Below are positions 1 through 5,198 of a DNA stretch of 12,138 nucleotides, piece by piece. Position 1 is the first letter of the stretch. Each line of letters starts with the position of its first letter. Location of the stretch: assembly GCA_012512795.1 (NCBI GenBank), contig JAAZDL010000153.1, positions 1-12,138 of the forward strand, written 5' to 3'. Below the pieces are notes generated by a model. The model was not told the origin of the DNA. It saw only the letters and a program-made list of their open reading frames with translations, and did not search any database. The position numbers and the translations under genes are program-made. Origin of the DNA: Mycoplasmatota bacterium (GTDB lineage: Bacteria; Bacillota_I; Bacilli_A; RF39; UBA660).

Positions 1-13
1 ATTTGTCAAAGTT

Positions 14-37
14 AATGATAAATTTGTTTTTATCATT
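14..37. repeat. 9-bp perfect inverted repeat with 6-nt loop
   Basis: AATGATAAA at 14-22 pairs perfectly with TTTATCATT at 29-37. The dyad is bracketed by two copies of TGTCAA (4-9 and 43-48), which on the minus strand read as perfect TTGACA -35 hexamers. The hairpin has no U-run on the minus side, so an operator-like dyad in front of a minus-strand gene beyond the left edge is as likely as a terminator. No -10 partner for the outer TTGACA can be seen because the window ends. The dyad itself is certain; its role is inference. Confidence 0.45.
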
Positions 38-99
38 AGTTTTGTCAAGAATGTCTGTCATTTATTTTTAATAAAAAAGTAATAAAAATACTTAAATTT

Positions 100-240
100 T
101 TAAAAAAGCGCACCTAAAAGTGTACCTAGAAAAAATAAAAAGGCCGCAAAGCCTTTATTATAAACAAAAATGGAGCCTTTCGGCTCCTTCAGGGGGTTTT
201 GGTTGAATACTTCCACATTTATATTCGTAGAAGTATTCAT
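100..240 (-). CDS. Possible 46-aa hydrophobic-tail peptide (alternative to the small RNA)
   Basis: An ATG at 240 opens a 46-codon frame that runs through both terminator hairpins and stops with TAA at 100-102. The first 30 residues are polar (MNTSTNINVEVF...). The last 17 are hydrophobic (GFAAFLFFLGTLLGALF) and could span a membrane. Against it: no good Shine-Dalgarno site, codons such as CCC, CCG, GCG and GGC that are rare in neighbouring genes, and a hydrophobic tail that comes largely from terminator T-runs. For it: the start codon sits in the foot of a hairpin, as in sequestered mRNAs of type I toxins. Those toxins usually have the membrane helix first and a charged tail after, the reverse of this. 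I rank it below the RNA reading. Confidence 0.18.
   Translation of the reverse strand: MNTSTNINVEVFNQNPLKEPKGSIFVYNKGFAAFLFFLGTLLGALF
131..156 (-). terminator. Second tandem intrinsic terminator
   Basis: Read on the minus strand, AAAGGC (156-151), loop TTTGCG and GCCTTT (144-139) form a 6-bp stem followed by TTATTTTTT. It lies about 16 bases after a stronger hairpin terminator and probably backs it up, stopping the small RNA and any read-through from the cyclase operon. A weaker third GC-containing hairpin with a following T-run can be drawn at about 102-122. Confidence 0.6.
164..187 (-). terminator. Intrinsic terminator of small RNA / cyclase operon
   Basis: On the minus strand GGAGCC (187-182), a GAAA tetraloop and GGCTCC (177-172) form a 6-bp GC-rich stem capped by a GNRA loop, followed by ATTTTTGTTT. 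This is the clearest factor-independent terminator in the window and gives the expected 3' end of the candidate small RNA near 164-168. Confidence 0.75.
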
Positions 241-256
241 GGTATATCTCTATACC
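164..256 (-). ncRNA. Candidate structured small RNA (~90 nt)
   Basis: A minus-strand transcription unit has its own promoter (TTGACT, 18 nt, TATAAT) predicting a start near 256 and an intrinsic terminator ending near 164. Between them are: a hairpin with a GAGA tetraloop (251-258 with 239-246, 8 bp); a second hairpin TGAATACTTC/GAAGTATTCA (204-213 with 230-239, 10 bp); a single-stranded stretch rich in A and C including CCCCC (191-203); and the terminator hairpin with a GAAA loop. The two 5' hairpins compete for bases 239-240. The G/C-rich codons needed to read this stretch as protein are foreign to the neighbouring genes, which favours RNA function. I do not recognise a known RNA family; it is not tmRNA, 6S RNA or a riboswitch I know. 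The C-rich stretch could pair with a target Shine-Dalgarno, but that is inference. An overlapping small ORF is the main alternative. Confidence 0.55.
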
Positions 257-262
257 ATTTTA

Positions 263-292
263 ATTATATAACGATAGTTGTTTTAAAGTCAA
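263..292 (-). promoter_or_regulatory. Promoter of the candidate small RNA
   Basis: Minus-strand TTGACT (292-287) is separated by 18 bases from a perfect TATAAT (268-263). It lies about 30 bases after the diguanylate cyclase stop codon, so the downstream unit can be transcribed independently of that operon. The predicted start is near 256. Confidence 0.68.
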
Positions 293-324
293 TTTATATT
301 TAGTTTTTTTACATTATATTTTTT

Positions 325-1122
325 TTACCAAGATGATATTCTATTTTTACCTAAGTTTTTACTTAAGTATAATGCTCTATCCCCTGAATCTATTATTTCT
401 TCAAGTGTAATATGTTCATTTTTTAACAGCATTTCTCTTTCTATTACATGTAATCCACCACTCATAGTACCTACTTTTACTTTACCTATTTCTGTTTCAA
501 ATGAACTTTCTGATACTATAGTTTTTATTTCATCTGCTCTTCTAAGTGCATTATCTTTTGTTATATTTTTAAGTACTACCATGAATTCATCTCCACCATA
601 TCTACCTATTATATCTATTGGTCTTGTTCCACCTTGTCTAGTATTATTTAGTAATTGTTCTGCGATTAAATGTAAAGCAGCATCTCCAGCTATATGACCA
701 TAATTATCATTTATACCTTTAAAGTCATCTAAGTCATATATTATAAATGCAAATCCTTCTTTATTTTTCTTACATGCTGATATATAACTATTAAATTCTT
801 GATAAGCTATCTTTTTGGTTTTTAATCCAGTTGTTTCATCTACTCCTAATGATCTTATTTTATTTTTATATTTAGTTATATCTCTTAATACTAAAACACT
901 ATATTCTTTATCAAATATAGTTTTAATGCTTTTAGAGCTCTCATACCAACTATCAGTTGCTTTTACATGTATTGCTCCTGTTTCATCTCTTTCATTTGAA
1001 AGGATAGCTAAAACATTATCTATTTCTTCTTTTTTAGTTGGATAAGCTATCTTTCCATTCATATCTCTAACTAGAATTTTAAATCCATCTATTTGTGGTA
1101 TTAATTCTTCTATAAATTTCAT
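325..1122 (-). CDS. Diguanylate cyclase (PAS-like sensor + GGDEF)
   Basis: This 265-residue protein is expected to make cyclic di-GMP from two GTP. Residues 10-88 look like a small PAS-type sensor fold ending in VLVLRDITKYK, the usual PAS exit strand, followed by the linker DETTGL (95-100) that opens GGDEF domains. The catalytic domain has the metal-binding YDLDDFK (129-135), NDNYGH (138-143) and an intact RYGGDEF with GGDEF at 176-180. RPID (167-170) stands five residues before GGDEF, the place and form of the allosteric I-site, so product inhibition should be retained. No membrane segment is visible, so it should be cytosolic. I chose ATG 1122 because AAGGGG lies 8 bases upstream; a GTG at 1131 would overlap that site. 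It is the second gene after a kinase-fold protein, with a 24-base gap. No terminator directly follows, so read-through into the small RNA region is likely. The ligand of the PAS-like part is unknown. Confidence 0.93.
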   Translation of the reverse strand: MKFIEELIPQIDGFKILVRDMNGKIAYPTKKEEIDNVLAILSNERDETGAIHVKATDSWYESSKSIKTIFDKEYSVLVLRDITKYKNKIRSLGVDETTGLKTKKIAYQEFNSYISACKKNKEGFAFIIYDLDDFKGINDNYGHIAGDAALHLIAEQLLNNTRQGGTRPIDIIGRYGGDEFMVVLKNITKDNALRRADEIKTIVSESSFETEIGKVKVGTMSGGLHVIEREMLLKNEHITLEEIIDSGDRALYLSKNLGKNRISSW

Positions 1123-1146
1123 TATAAACACCCCTTTTTATAATTA

Positions 1147-1854
1147 TTATTTTACTTTTATTAATTCTATACCTTTATTAAAGTCTCCTAAAGTTTTCAC
1201 TTCACTTGATGTCTTTTTTCTTATATATTCTTTAAACTCATATACTAATGATGAAGGTCTAATATTACCATAAGCCCCACACTTAATAACAGCATCATTT
1301 AACTCTTTTGATTCAAACTGTCCATATCTAATTAAACAATGTATTATAGTAGCACTTAACTCTTTTAAATTCTCTTTATATTGATGTTTAAAATCATCAT
1401 TATATGTAGTTTCATAAAAATCAGTATCTATTACATTAAATCCATTTTTTTCTTCATAAAATAAATTATCTTGATTTAAATCATCCATAAGCATACCTTG
1501 ATGTGTAAGATTTTGCATTTCTTTTTCAAGTTCAAGCATAGATGATAATATAATATTAAAGTTAGAACTCTCATCAATAGAATCAAATTCTATACCTTTA
1601 GCGGCATTTCTTATATATCCTAGAAAATTTTTATCTTCATCAGTATTTAAAAACACAAACTTTTTAGGAAATAAAAATATATTACTTTTATATGTAGATA
1701 ACTCTTCTAATTGTCTTAAATAATTAATTTGAGCTCTAAATTCTTTAAATACTTCTAATTTATTTTTCATTAAAAAACAATTTCCACTACATCCAGTTCC
1801 TAGAAGTTTATAATAATAATCATTTGGTACTTTATCTAATATAATTTTTTCCAT
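1147..1854 (-). CDS. Protein-kinase-fold protein, function unknown
   Basis: The 235-residue protein shows the skeleton of the eukaryotic-like kinase fold. A glycine-rich loop LGTGCSGNCF is at 18-27 (G19, G21, G24), a candidate beta-3 lysine is K37 in VFKEF, a catalytic-loop-like MDDLNQDN at 123-130 aligns D125 and N130 with the D and N of HRDLKPEN, and VIDTDF at 141-146 stands where DFG would be (D143). The HRD histidine, the usual catalytic-loop lysine and the DFG glycine are absent. It may phosphorylate a small molecule or protein, or only bind nucleotide; sequence alone does not decide. At 235 residues it is a minimal kinase domain without a sensor or membrane segment. It is first in a unit with the diguanylate cyclase, so coupling to c-di-GMP signalling is a reasonable inference. 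Start ATG 1854 has only a weak ribosome site (AGTGGT); the promoter is about 27 bases upstream. Confidence 0.75.
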   Translation of the reverse strand: MEKIILDKVPNDYYYKLLGTGCSGNCFLMKNKLEVFKEFRAQINYLRQLEELSTYKSNIFLFPKKFVFLNTDEDKNFLGYIRNAAKGIEFDSIDESSNFNIILSSMLELEKEMQNLTHQGMLMDDLNQDNLFYEEKNGFNVIDTDFYETTYNDDFKHQYKENLKELSATIIHCLIRYGQFESKELNDAVIKCGAYGNIRPSSLVYEFKEYIRKKTSSEVKTLGDFNKGIELIKVK

Positions 1855-1880
1855 AACATTACCACTTTTCTTAGCTCGAT

Positions 1881-1909
1881 ATTATAACATAAATAAGCAT
1901 AAAAGTAAA
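1881..1909 (-). promoter_or_regulatory. Promoter of the kinase-fold/cyclase operon
   Basis: Minus-strand TTTACT (1909-1904), a 17-base spacer and a perfect TATAAT (1886-1881) match a housekeeping sigma promoter. The predicted start near 1874 gives a leader of about 20 bases before ATG 1854. Confidence 0.72.
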
Positions 1910-1979
1910 GTTTCTACTTATAGTGTCCAACTCAATTATAACATTTACTATATAAAAATAACACTCTATTAATAATTTT

Positions 1980-2004
1980 TATAATATGGTAACATTTTTA
2001 TAAT
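1980..2004 (+). promoter_or_regulatory. Likely -10 region for the DUF1846 gene
   Basis: Two perfect TATAAT hexamers occur at 1980-1985 and 1999-2004 upstream of the strong ribosome site GAGGTG (2015-2020) and ATG 2029. Neither has a convincing -35 box at 16-18 bases. A further candidate is TTTACT (1944-1949), 17 bases, TATTAA (1967-1972). The divergent gap of 174 bases must hold promoters for both directions; which plus-strand one is used is not decidable here. Confidence 0.4.
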
Positions 2005-2028
2005 GGATATTATAGAGGTGATATTTAT

Positions 2029-3507
2029 ATGAAAAAAGGATTTGATAATAAAAAATATGTAAAAGTACAAAGTGAAAAAATAAAAGAAAGAATCAAAATG
2101 TTTGATAAGTTATATTTAGAAGTAGGAGGTAAATTATTTGATGATACTCATGCTTCTAGAGTACTTCCAGGTTTTAAAAGTGACTCTAAAATAAATATGT
2201 TTCAAGAATTAAAAGATGATTTAGAAATTATTTTTTGTATTAGTGCTGGAGATATTGAAAAGAATAAAACTAGAGCTGAATATGGTATAACATATGATAT
2301 GGAAATTGTTAGATTAATAAATAAAGCTCAAAGTTTAGGCTTTTTTGTTAACTGTGTAGTTATAACTTTATATAAGAATCAAATAGCTGTTGATAAGTTT
2401 ATTAAGAAGTTAAATAGACAAGGAATTAAAACTTATATTCATACATATACTAAAGGATATCCTACTGATGTTGATACTATTGTTAGTAAAGCAGGATATG
2501 GTGCTAATGAATATATTAAAACTAAGAAACCTTTAATATTAATTAATGCTCCAGGCCCAGCAAGTGGAAAATTAGCAACTTGTTTATCTCAACTTTATTA
2601 TGATCATAATAAAGGTATAAACGCAGGATATGCTAAGTTCGAAACTTTCCCTGTATGGAATTTGCCTCTTAAACATCCAATTAACATGGCATATGAAGCA
2701 GCTACTGCTGAATTAAATGACTTAAATATGATTGACTCTTTTCATCTTGAAGCTTATAAAAAAACTACTGTAAATTATAATAGGGACTTAGAAGTGTTCC
2801 CTGTTCTTAAAAATATACTTTTTAAAATAACTGGAAAAAATATATATAAATCACCTACTGACATGGGAGTTAATATGGTAGGATTTTGTATAACAAATAA
2901 AAAAGTAGTTGAAGAAGCATCTAAAAGAGAAGTTGTTAGAAGATATTACCAAGAAACTAATAATTATAAATTAGGTATTGTTGATGAAGAAGCACCAAAG
3001 AAAATAAAAATGTTAATGAACGAACTAGGTATAGATGAAAAATATTTAGATGTTGTTGAACCTGCTTTAGTTAAATCTAAGAAACAAAAAAGACATGTTA
3101 TGTCTTTAAAACTTCCAAATGGAAAGATAATTACTGGAAAACAAACTGATTTATTAAGCCCTAGTAGTAGTTTAATAATTAATGCTTTAAAAGAACTTAC
3201 TAACATACCTGATAATATTAAATTATTATCTCCTTCTGTACTTGAGCCTATTATGAAAATAAAGTTAAATACTGATGATGAGTATAATAAAACTCTTCAA
3301 TTACAAGAAATATTAATAGCTCTTAGTATATGTTCTGTTACTAATCCTATTATAAAAAAAGCATTAACTAATATAAGAAAGTTAGAGAATTGTGAAGTAC
3401 ACTCTACTTATATTGTTCAAGATGGGGAATTAAAAACTTTAAAAGGTTTAAAAGTAAACTTAACATGTGAACCTGATTATTATTACAATAATATTATTAT
3501 AAATTAA
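2029..3507 (+). CDS. DUF1846 family protein
   Basis: This 492-residue protein matches the DUF1846 family of Firmicutes and related anaerobes over its full usual length. Hallmarks are GFDNKKYVKVQSEKIKERI at the N-terminus, GGKLFDDTHASRVLPGF (33-49), NAPGPASGKLATCLSQLY with a P-loop-like glycine-rich segment (173-190), then YAKFETFPVWNLPLKHP, YEAATAELND, the NMIDSFHLEAY motif and SPTDMGVNM. The strongly conserved N-terminal two-thirds suggest a nucleotide- or cofactor-binding enzyme; the family has a solved structure but, to my knowledge, no established reaction. There is no signal peptide or membrane segment. Start ATG 2029 has GAGGTG 8 bases upstream. It is a single-gene unit, transcribed away from the kinase-fold gene and closed by a hairpin terminator that begins at its stop codon. 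Confidence 0.93.
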   Translation: MKKGFDNKKYVKVQSEKIKERIKMFDKLYLEVGGKLFDDTHASRVLPGFKSDSKINMFQELKDDLEIIFCISAGDIEKNKTRAEYGITYDMEIVRLINKAQSLGFFVNCVVITLYKNQIAVDKFIKKLNRQGIKTYIHTYTKGYPTDVDTIVSKAGYGANEYIKTKKPLILINAPGPASGKLATCLSQLYYDHNKGINAGYAKFETFPVWNLPLKHPINMAYEAATAELNDLNMIDSFHLEAYKKTTVNYNRDLEVFPVLKNILFKITGKNIYKSPTDMGVNMVGFCITNKKVVEEASKREVVRRYYQETNNYKLGIVDEEAPKKIKMLMNELGIDEKYLDVVEPALVKSKKQKRHVMSLKLPNGKIITGKQTDLLSPSSSLIINALKELTNIPDNIKLLSPSVLEPIMKIKLNTDDEYNKTLQLQEILIALSICSVTNPIIKKALTNIRKLENCEVHSTYIVQDGELKTLKGLKVNLTCEPDYYYNNIIIN

Positions 3508-3532
3508 AAGATTCATAATTGAATCTTTTTTA
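3506..3532 (+). terminator. Intrinsic terminator of the DUF1846 gene
   Basis: AAAAGATTCA (3506-3515), a 4-base loop and TGAATCTTTT (3520-3529) form a perfect 10-bp stem followed by further T. The TAA stop codon (3505-3507) runs into the stem. Confidence 0.75.
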
Positions 3533-3558
3533 TCTTTATTGGTACCAGTTAGATAAAG

Positions 3559-3570
3559 GTTGTTACCCCC
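3559..3570 (+). repeat. Left copy of a C-rich inverted repeat
   Basis: GTTGTTACCCCC here matches, in opposite orientation, GTTGCTACCCCC on the minus strand at 5089-5078 (11 of 12). The two copies bracket the segment holding the two unfamiliar genes. Runs of five or more C or G are very rare elsewhere in the window. No target-site duplication is evident outside the pair, so the mobile-element reading stays tentative. The left copy also lies in an imperfect local hairpin (AGATAA 3551-3556 with TTATCT 3571-3576). Confidence 0.45.
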
Positions 3571-3626
3571 TTATCTTTTAATTAAGTTTAATTCCAATAT
3601 AATATTTATTGTTAAATTAAAAATAT

Positions 3627-4157
3627 TTATTTTCTAATTGAATTAGCATAGTTTATAAAATTATCTTTAGATTTTAGAACACTTTCAATATCTTTAGTTT
3701 GCATATTAGTTGAAGCACCTTCGAAAACCATTATGTATTCATTAATTTTTTTAATTTTTTCGGGTTTTTCTTCGTCAGTAAAGCAATATTCTTCTTTTTT
3801 ACAAAGCACAAAATCTTTAATCATATATACTTCGAAACTTGAAACTCCAAAATCTCTATCAACTCTTGTAAATAAAGCATTCTTATTAGTTACTTTAATG
3901 TCATTGCTATTTCCTTCATAATAAGCAACCCAAAATCCATTTAATTCAATACCTAATTCTTTTGACAACTCATAAGAATATTTCATTATTTCGTAATCAA
4001 TTGCCAATTGTCTGTCTATATCAATGTTATTTCTAATAACAACATAACTTATTTCGTTATGACTAGTGCCCTCATAAATGCTTTTATAATCAATGCCTCT
4101 TGGAACCCAACTTACATGTTTATTTAATTCTTTTATTTCTGGCATTAATTCATTCAT
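3627..4157 (-). CDS. Hypothetical protein, second gene of the island
   Basis: I do not recognise this 176-residue protein. It has no signal peptide, membrane segment or known motif; composition suggests a soluble alpha/beta protein with a charged C-terminal helix region (EEKPEKIKKINEYI, about 128-141). The ATG at 4157 has no Shine-Dalgarno site. The frame is open upstream without a stop for 12 codons, back to the TAA that ends the preceding zinc-ribbon gene, which is in the same frame. Those 12 codons read like protein (QLYEYRIRLIAK). The gene therefore looks either translationally coupled to its neighbour or like the downstream half of a longer protein cut by one stop codon. CpG is about 11 per kb here against about 2 per kb in the DUF1846 gene, hinting at a different origin. 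That it is expressed coding sequence is likely; function is unknown. Confidence 0.6.
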   Translation of the reverse strand: MNELMPEIKELNKHVSWVPRGIDYKSIYEGTSHNEISYVVIRNNIDIDRQLAIDYEIMKYSYELSKELGIELNGFWVAYYEGNSNDIKVTNKNALFTRVDRDFGVSSFEVYMIKDFVLCKKEEYCFTDEEKPEKIKKINEYIMVFEGASTNMQTKDIESVLKSKDNFINYANSIRK

Positions 4158-4193
4158 TTTTGCTATTAATCTAATTCTATATTCATATAATTG

Positions 4194-4652
4194 TTAATCA
4201 AAGTTTATTGTATAAGTTCCATTTTCATAGTATACTTCTGCTCCCAATCCTTTATCTTTTTCAGTAAAAACATAAGCATACCATTTATCTTCATATCTAT
4301 GAGCATTAACATATACTTCATTTGGATTAGCAATAAAATCAGGATATTTTTCATTAACTTTTTCAATAGCGATAGTAATTTTGTCATTAAAATCACTAAA
4401 TTCCTCTTTATTAATGACAAATTTTCCACCAAATCTTATAACTAATAAAATCAAGCCAATAATAATTGCTGCTGTTTTGCCTTTTTTCTTTGAATCATTA
4501 TTAATATAATTTTTATCAGGGTTTTGATTATCACTATTTTTATTAGTATTTTGTTCATATTGATTAACGATTGTACTTTCAATTTGATTACTGCAATTAT
4601 TACAAAACTTATCCTCCGTATTAATTTGCTTTCTACACTTACTACAATACAT
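4194..4652 (-). CDS. Zinc-ribbon single-pass membrane protein
   Basis: The 152-residue protein begins with a zinc ribbon: CSKC (C3, C6) and CNNC (C17, C20), eleven residues apart. An Asn-rich flexible linker (about 30-55) follows, then KKKGK and a membrane helix (about 60-75, AAIIIGLILLVI). A C-terminal domain of about 75 residues follows, which the positive-inside rule places outside the cell. This layout is common among Firmicutes small membrane proteins of unknown function; a sensing or envelope role is inference. The ribosome site is weak (GTAGGT, about 6 bases before ATG 4652). A promoter sits about 70 bases upstream. Its stop TAA (4194-4196) is followed in frame by the next gene, whose ATG lies 12 codons further on. 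Confidence 0.72.
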   Translation of the reverse strand: MYCSKCRKQINTEDKFCNNCSNQIESTIVNQYEQNTNKNSDNQNPDKNYINNDSKKKGKTAAIIIGLILLVIRFGGKFVINKEEFSDFNDKITIAIEKVNEKYPDFIANPNEVYVNAHRYEDKWYAYVFTEKDKGLGAEVYYENGTYTINFD

Positions 4653-4721
4653 ATTTTACCTACTTTTTCTTATAAACGAACTTTTTCAATTTAATTAGAA
4701 CATCTTTTATCTTTAAATAAT

Positions 4722-4749
4722 ATTATACATTAAATAAATACAAAATCAA
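4722..4749 (-). promoter_or_regulatory. Promoter of the zinc-ribbon gene
   Basis: Minus-strand TTGATT (4749-4744), a 16-base spacer and a perfect TATAAT (4727-4722) predict a start near 4715 and a leader of about 60 bases. The next gene at 3627-4157 has no promoter of its own in the 36-base gap, so the two should be cotranscribed. Confidence 0.6.
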
Positions 4750-4832
4750 TAAAGTGTTAATTATTTTTGACAATAACTTTATCTTCTTTACTGCCAAATG
4801 AGTAATATTTTTCTAAATATCTTCTTCAGATT

Positions 4833-4884
4833 TTTAAAAGAAAAAGGTGAAAATAGTATAGGTTATACATACTACTTCACCTTT
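4833..4884 (-). terminator. Intrinsic terminator upstream of the zinc-ribbon gene
   Basis: AAAGGTGAA (4843-4851) pairs with TTCACCTTT (4876-4884), and TAGTAT (4854-4859) with ATACTA (4869-4874), across a 9-base loop. On the minus strand the stem is followed by TTCTTTT, giving a terminator for transcripts coming from the promoter at 4916-4943 or from the tRNA-Leu. No closer terminator for the tRNA is visible. Confidence 0.6.
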
Positions 4885-4910
4885 CAAAAAACATACTCTC
4901 GTTAATTGTC
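4833..4910 (-). ncRNA. Candidate short transcript with embedded 14-codon frame
   Basis: A promoter (TTGGCA, 16 nt, TATAAT) and the following terminator define a transcript of about 75 nt. Inside it, AAAGGTGAAG lies in good position before ATG 4866, opening MYNLYYFHLFLLKI, rich in Tyr, Phe and Leu. It could be a small RNA, a leader peptide with attenuator in front of the zinc-ribbon gene, or chance. The ribosome site forms one arm of the terminator stem, a layout used in attenuation. I recognise no known family. Confidence 0.3.
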
Positions 4911-5052
4911 TATTTATTATAGACTAATTTTTTCATTTGCCAATGTTTATTGTTTGTTTTAATATTGGACGGTTTTTCACCTATTAAGTTTAAAAACTCC
5001 TTTCTTTAGGTAACAATCTATTTTTAACTGTTTTATATTGATTTAATGCCAT
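4910..5052 (-). pseudogene. Possible decayed coding remnant
   Basis: Two short minus-strand frames lie end to end in different frames: one from ATG 5052 to TAA 4990 (20 codons, MALNQYKTVKNRLLPKERSF) and one open from about 5005 to TAG 4910 with residues such as EFLNLIGEKPSNIK and NNKHWQMKKLVYNK. Their charged, amphipathic composition resembles real protein more than random AT-rich translation, as if one gene had suffered a frameshift. There is no recognisable family, and the piece is short. This region, 4653-5100, holds no intact gene. Confidence 0.2.
4916..4943 (-). promoter_or_regulatory. Promoter before the 4833-4884 hairpin
   Basis: Minus-strand TTGGCA (4943-4938) matches the -35 consensus in five of six bases, followed by a 16-base spacer and perfect TATAAT (4921-4916). 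The predicted start is near 4909-4910. Confidence 0.55.
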
Positions 5053-5077
5053 TTTCTTATAATCATTATTATTACGG

Positions 5078-5089
5078 GGGGGTAGCAAC
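5078..5089 (-). repeat. Right copy of the C-rich inverted repeat
   Basis: On the minus strand this reads GTTGCTACCCCC, extended to seven C by the G-run at 5076-5082. It is the partner of the copy at 3559-3570. It ends 11 bases from the tRNA-Leu 3' end, a location typical for integrated elements, but no copy of the tRNA tail is seen at the far end. Confidence 0.45.
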
Positions 5090-5100
5090 TTCCTCATATC

Positions 5101-5188
5101 TGGTGCAGGAAAAGGGACTTGAACCCTCACGAGTAATAATACCATACGCCCCTCAAGCGTACGCGTCTACCAATTCCGCCATTCCTGC
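5101..5188 (-). tRNA. tRNA-Leu (anticodon GAG)
   Basis: The minus-strand sequence folds as a class II tRNA: acceptor GCAGGAA/TTCCTGC (7 bp, perfect), D stem GCG/CGC with AATTGGTAGA in the loop region, anticodon arm TACGC-TTGAGGG-GCGTA with anticodon GAG, a long variable arm GGTA-TTAT-TACT, and T arm GAGGG-TTCAAGT-CCCTT. Discriminator A73 and the CCA end (5103-5101) are encoded. The long variable arm and GAG anticodon identify leucine, reading CUC and CUU. It starts 10 bases after the permease stop codon, so cotranscription with that operon is likely. Confidence 0.96.
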
Positions 5189-5198
5189 ATAAAGGAAA

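Noticed and set aside
1..324. c-di-GMP riboswitch next to the cyclase gene
   Set aside because: The hairpins lack the conserved GEMM-type core and lie after, not before, the cyclase gene.
815..1045. Plus-strand 76-residue open frame
   Set aside because: Antisense to the conserved part of the cyclase gene, no ribosome site, composition of an AT-rich shadow.
2964..3206. Minus-strand 80-residue open frame
   Set aside because: Lies wholly antisense within the well-supported DUF1846 gene and shows no start signal.
3733..3921. Plus-strand 62-residue open frame
   Set aside because: Antisense shadow of the hypothetical gene at 3627-4157, no ribosome site.
4205..4432. Minus-strand 75-residue frame in an alternative phase
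   Set aside because: Shifted reading of the zinc-ribbon gene, Leu/Met/Lys repeats typical of a shadow.
4191..4445. Plus-strand 84-residue hydrophobic frame
   Set aside because: Antisense to the zinc-ribbon gene; hydrophobicity is the expected result of reading a Lys/Asn/Glu-rich gene backwards.
3541..5188. Integration of the island into the tRNA-Leu 3' end with att duplication
   Set aside because: I looked for a copy of the tRNA 3' tail near 3500-3600 and found none; no integrase is present either.
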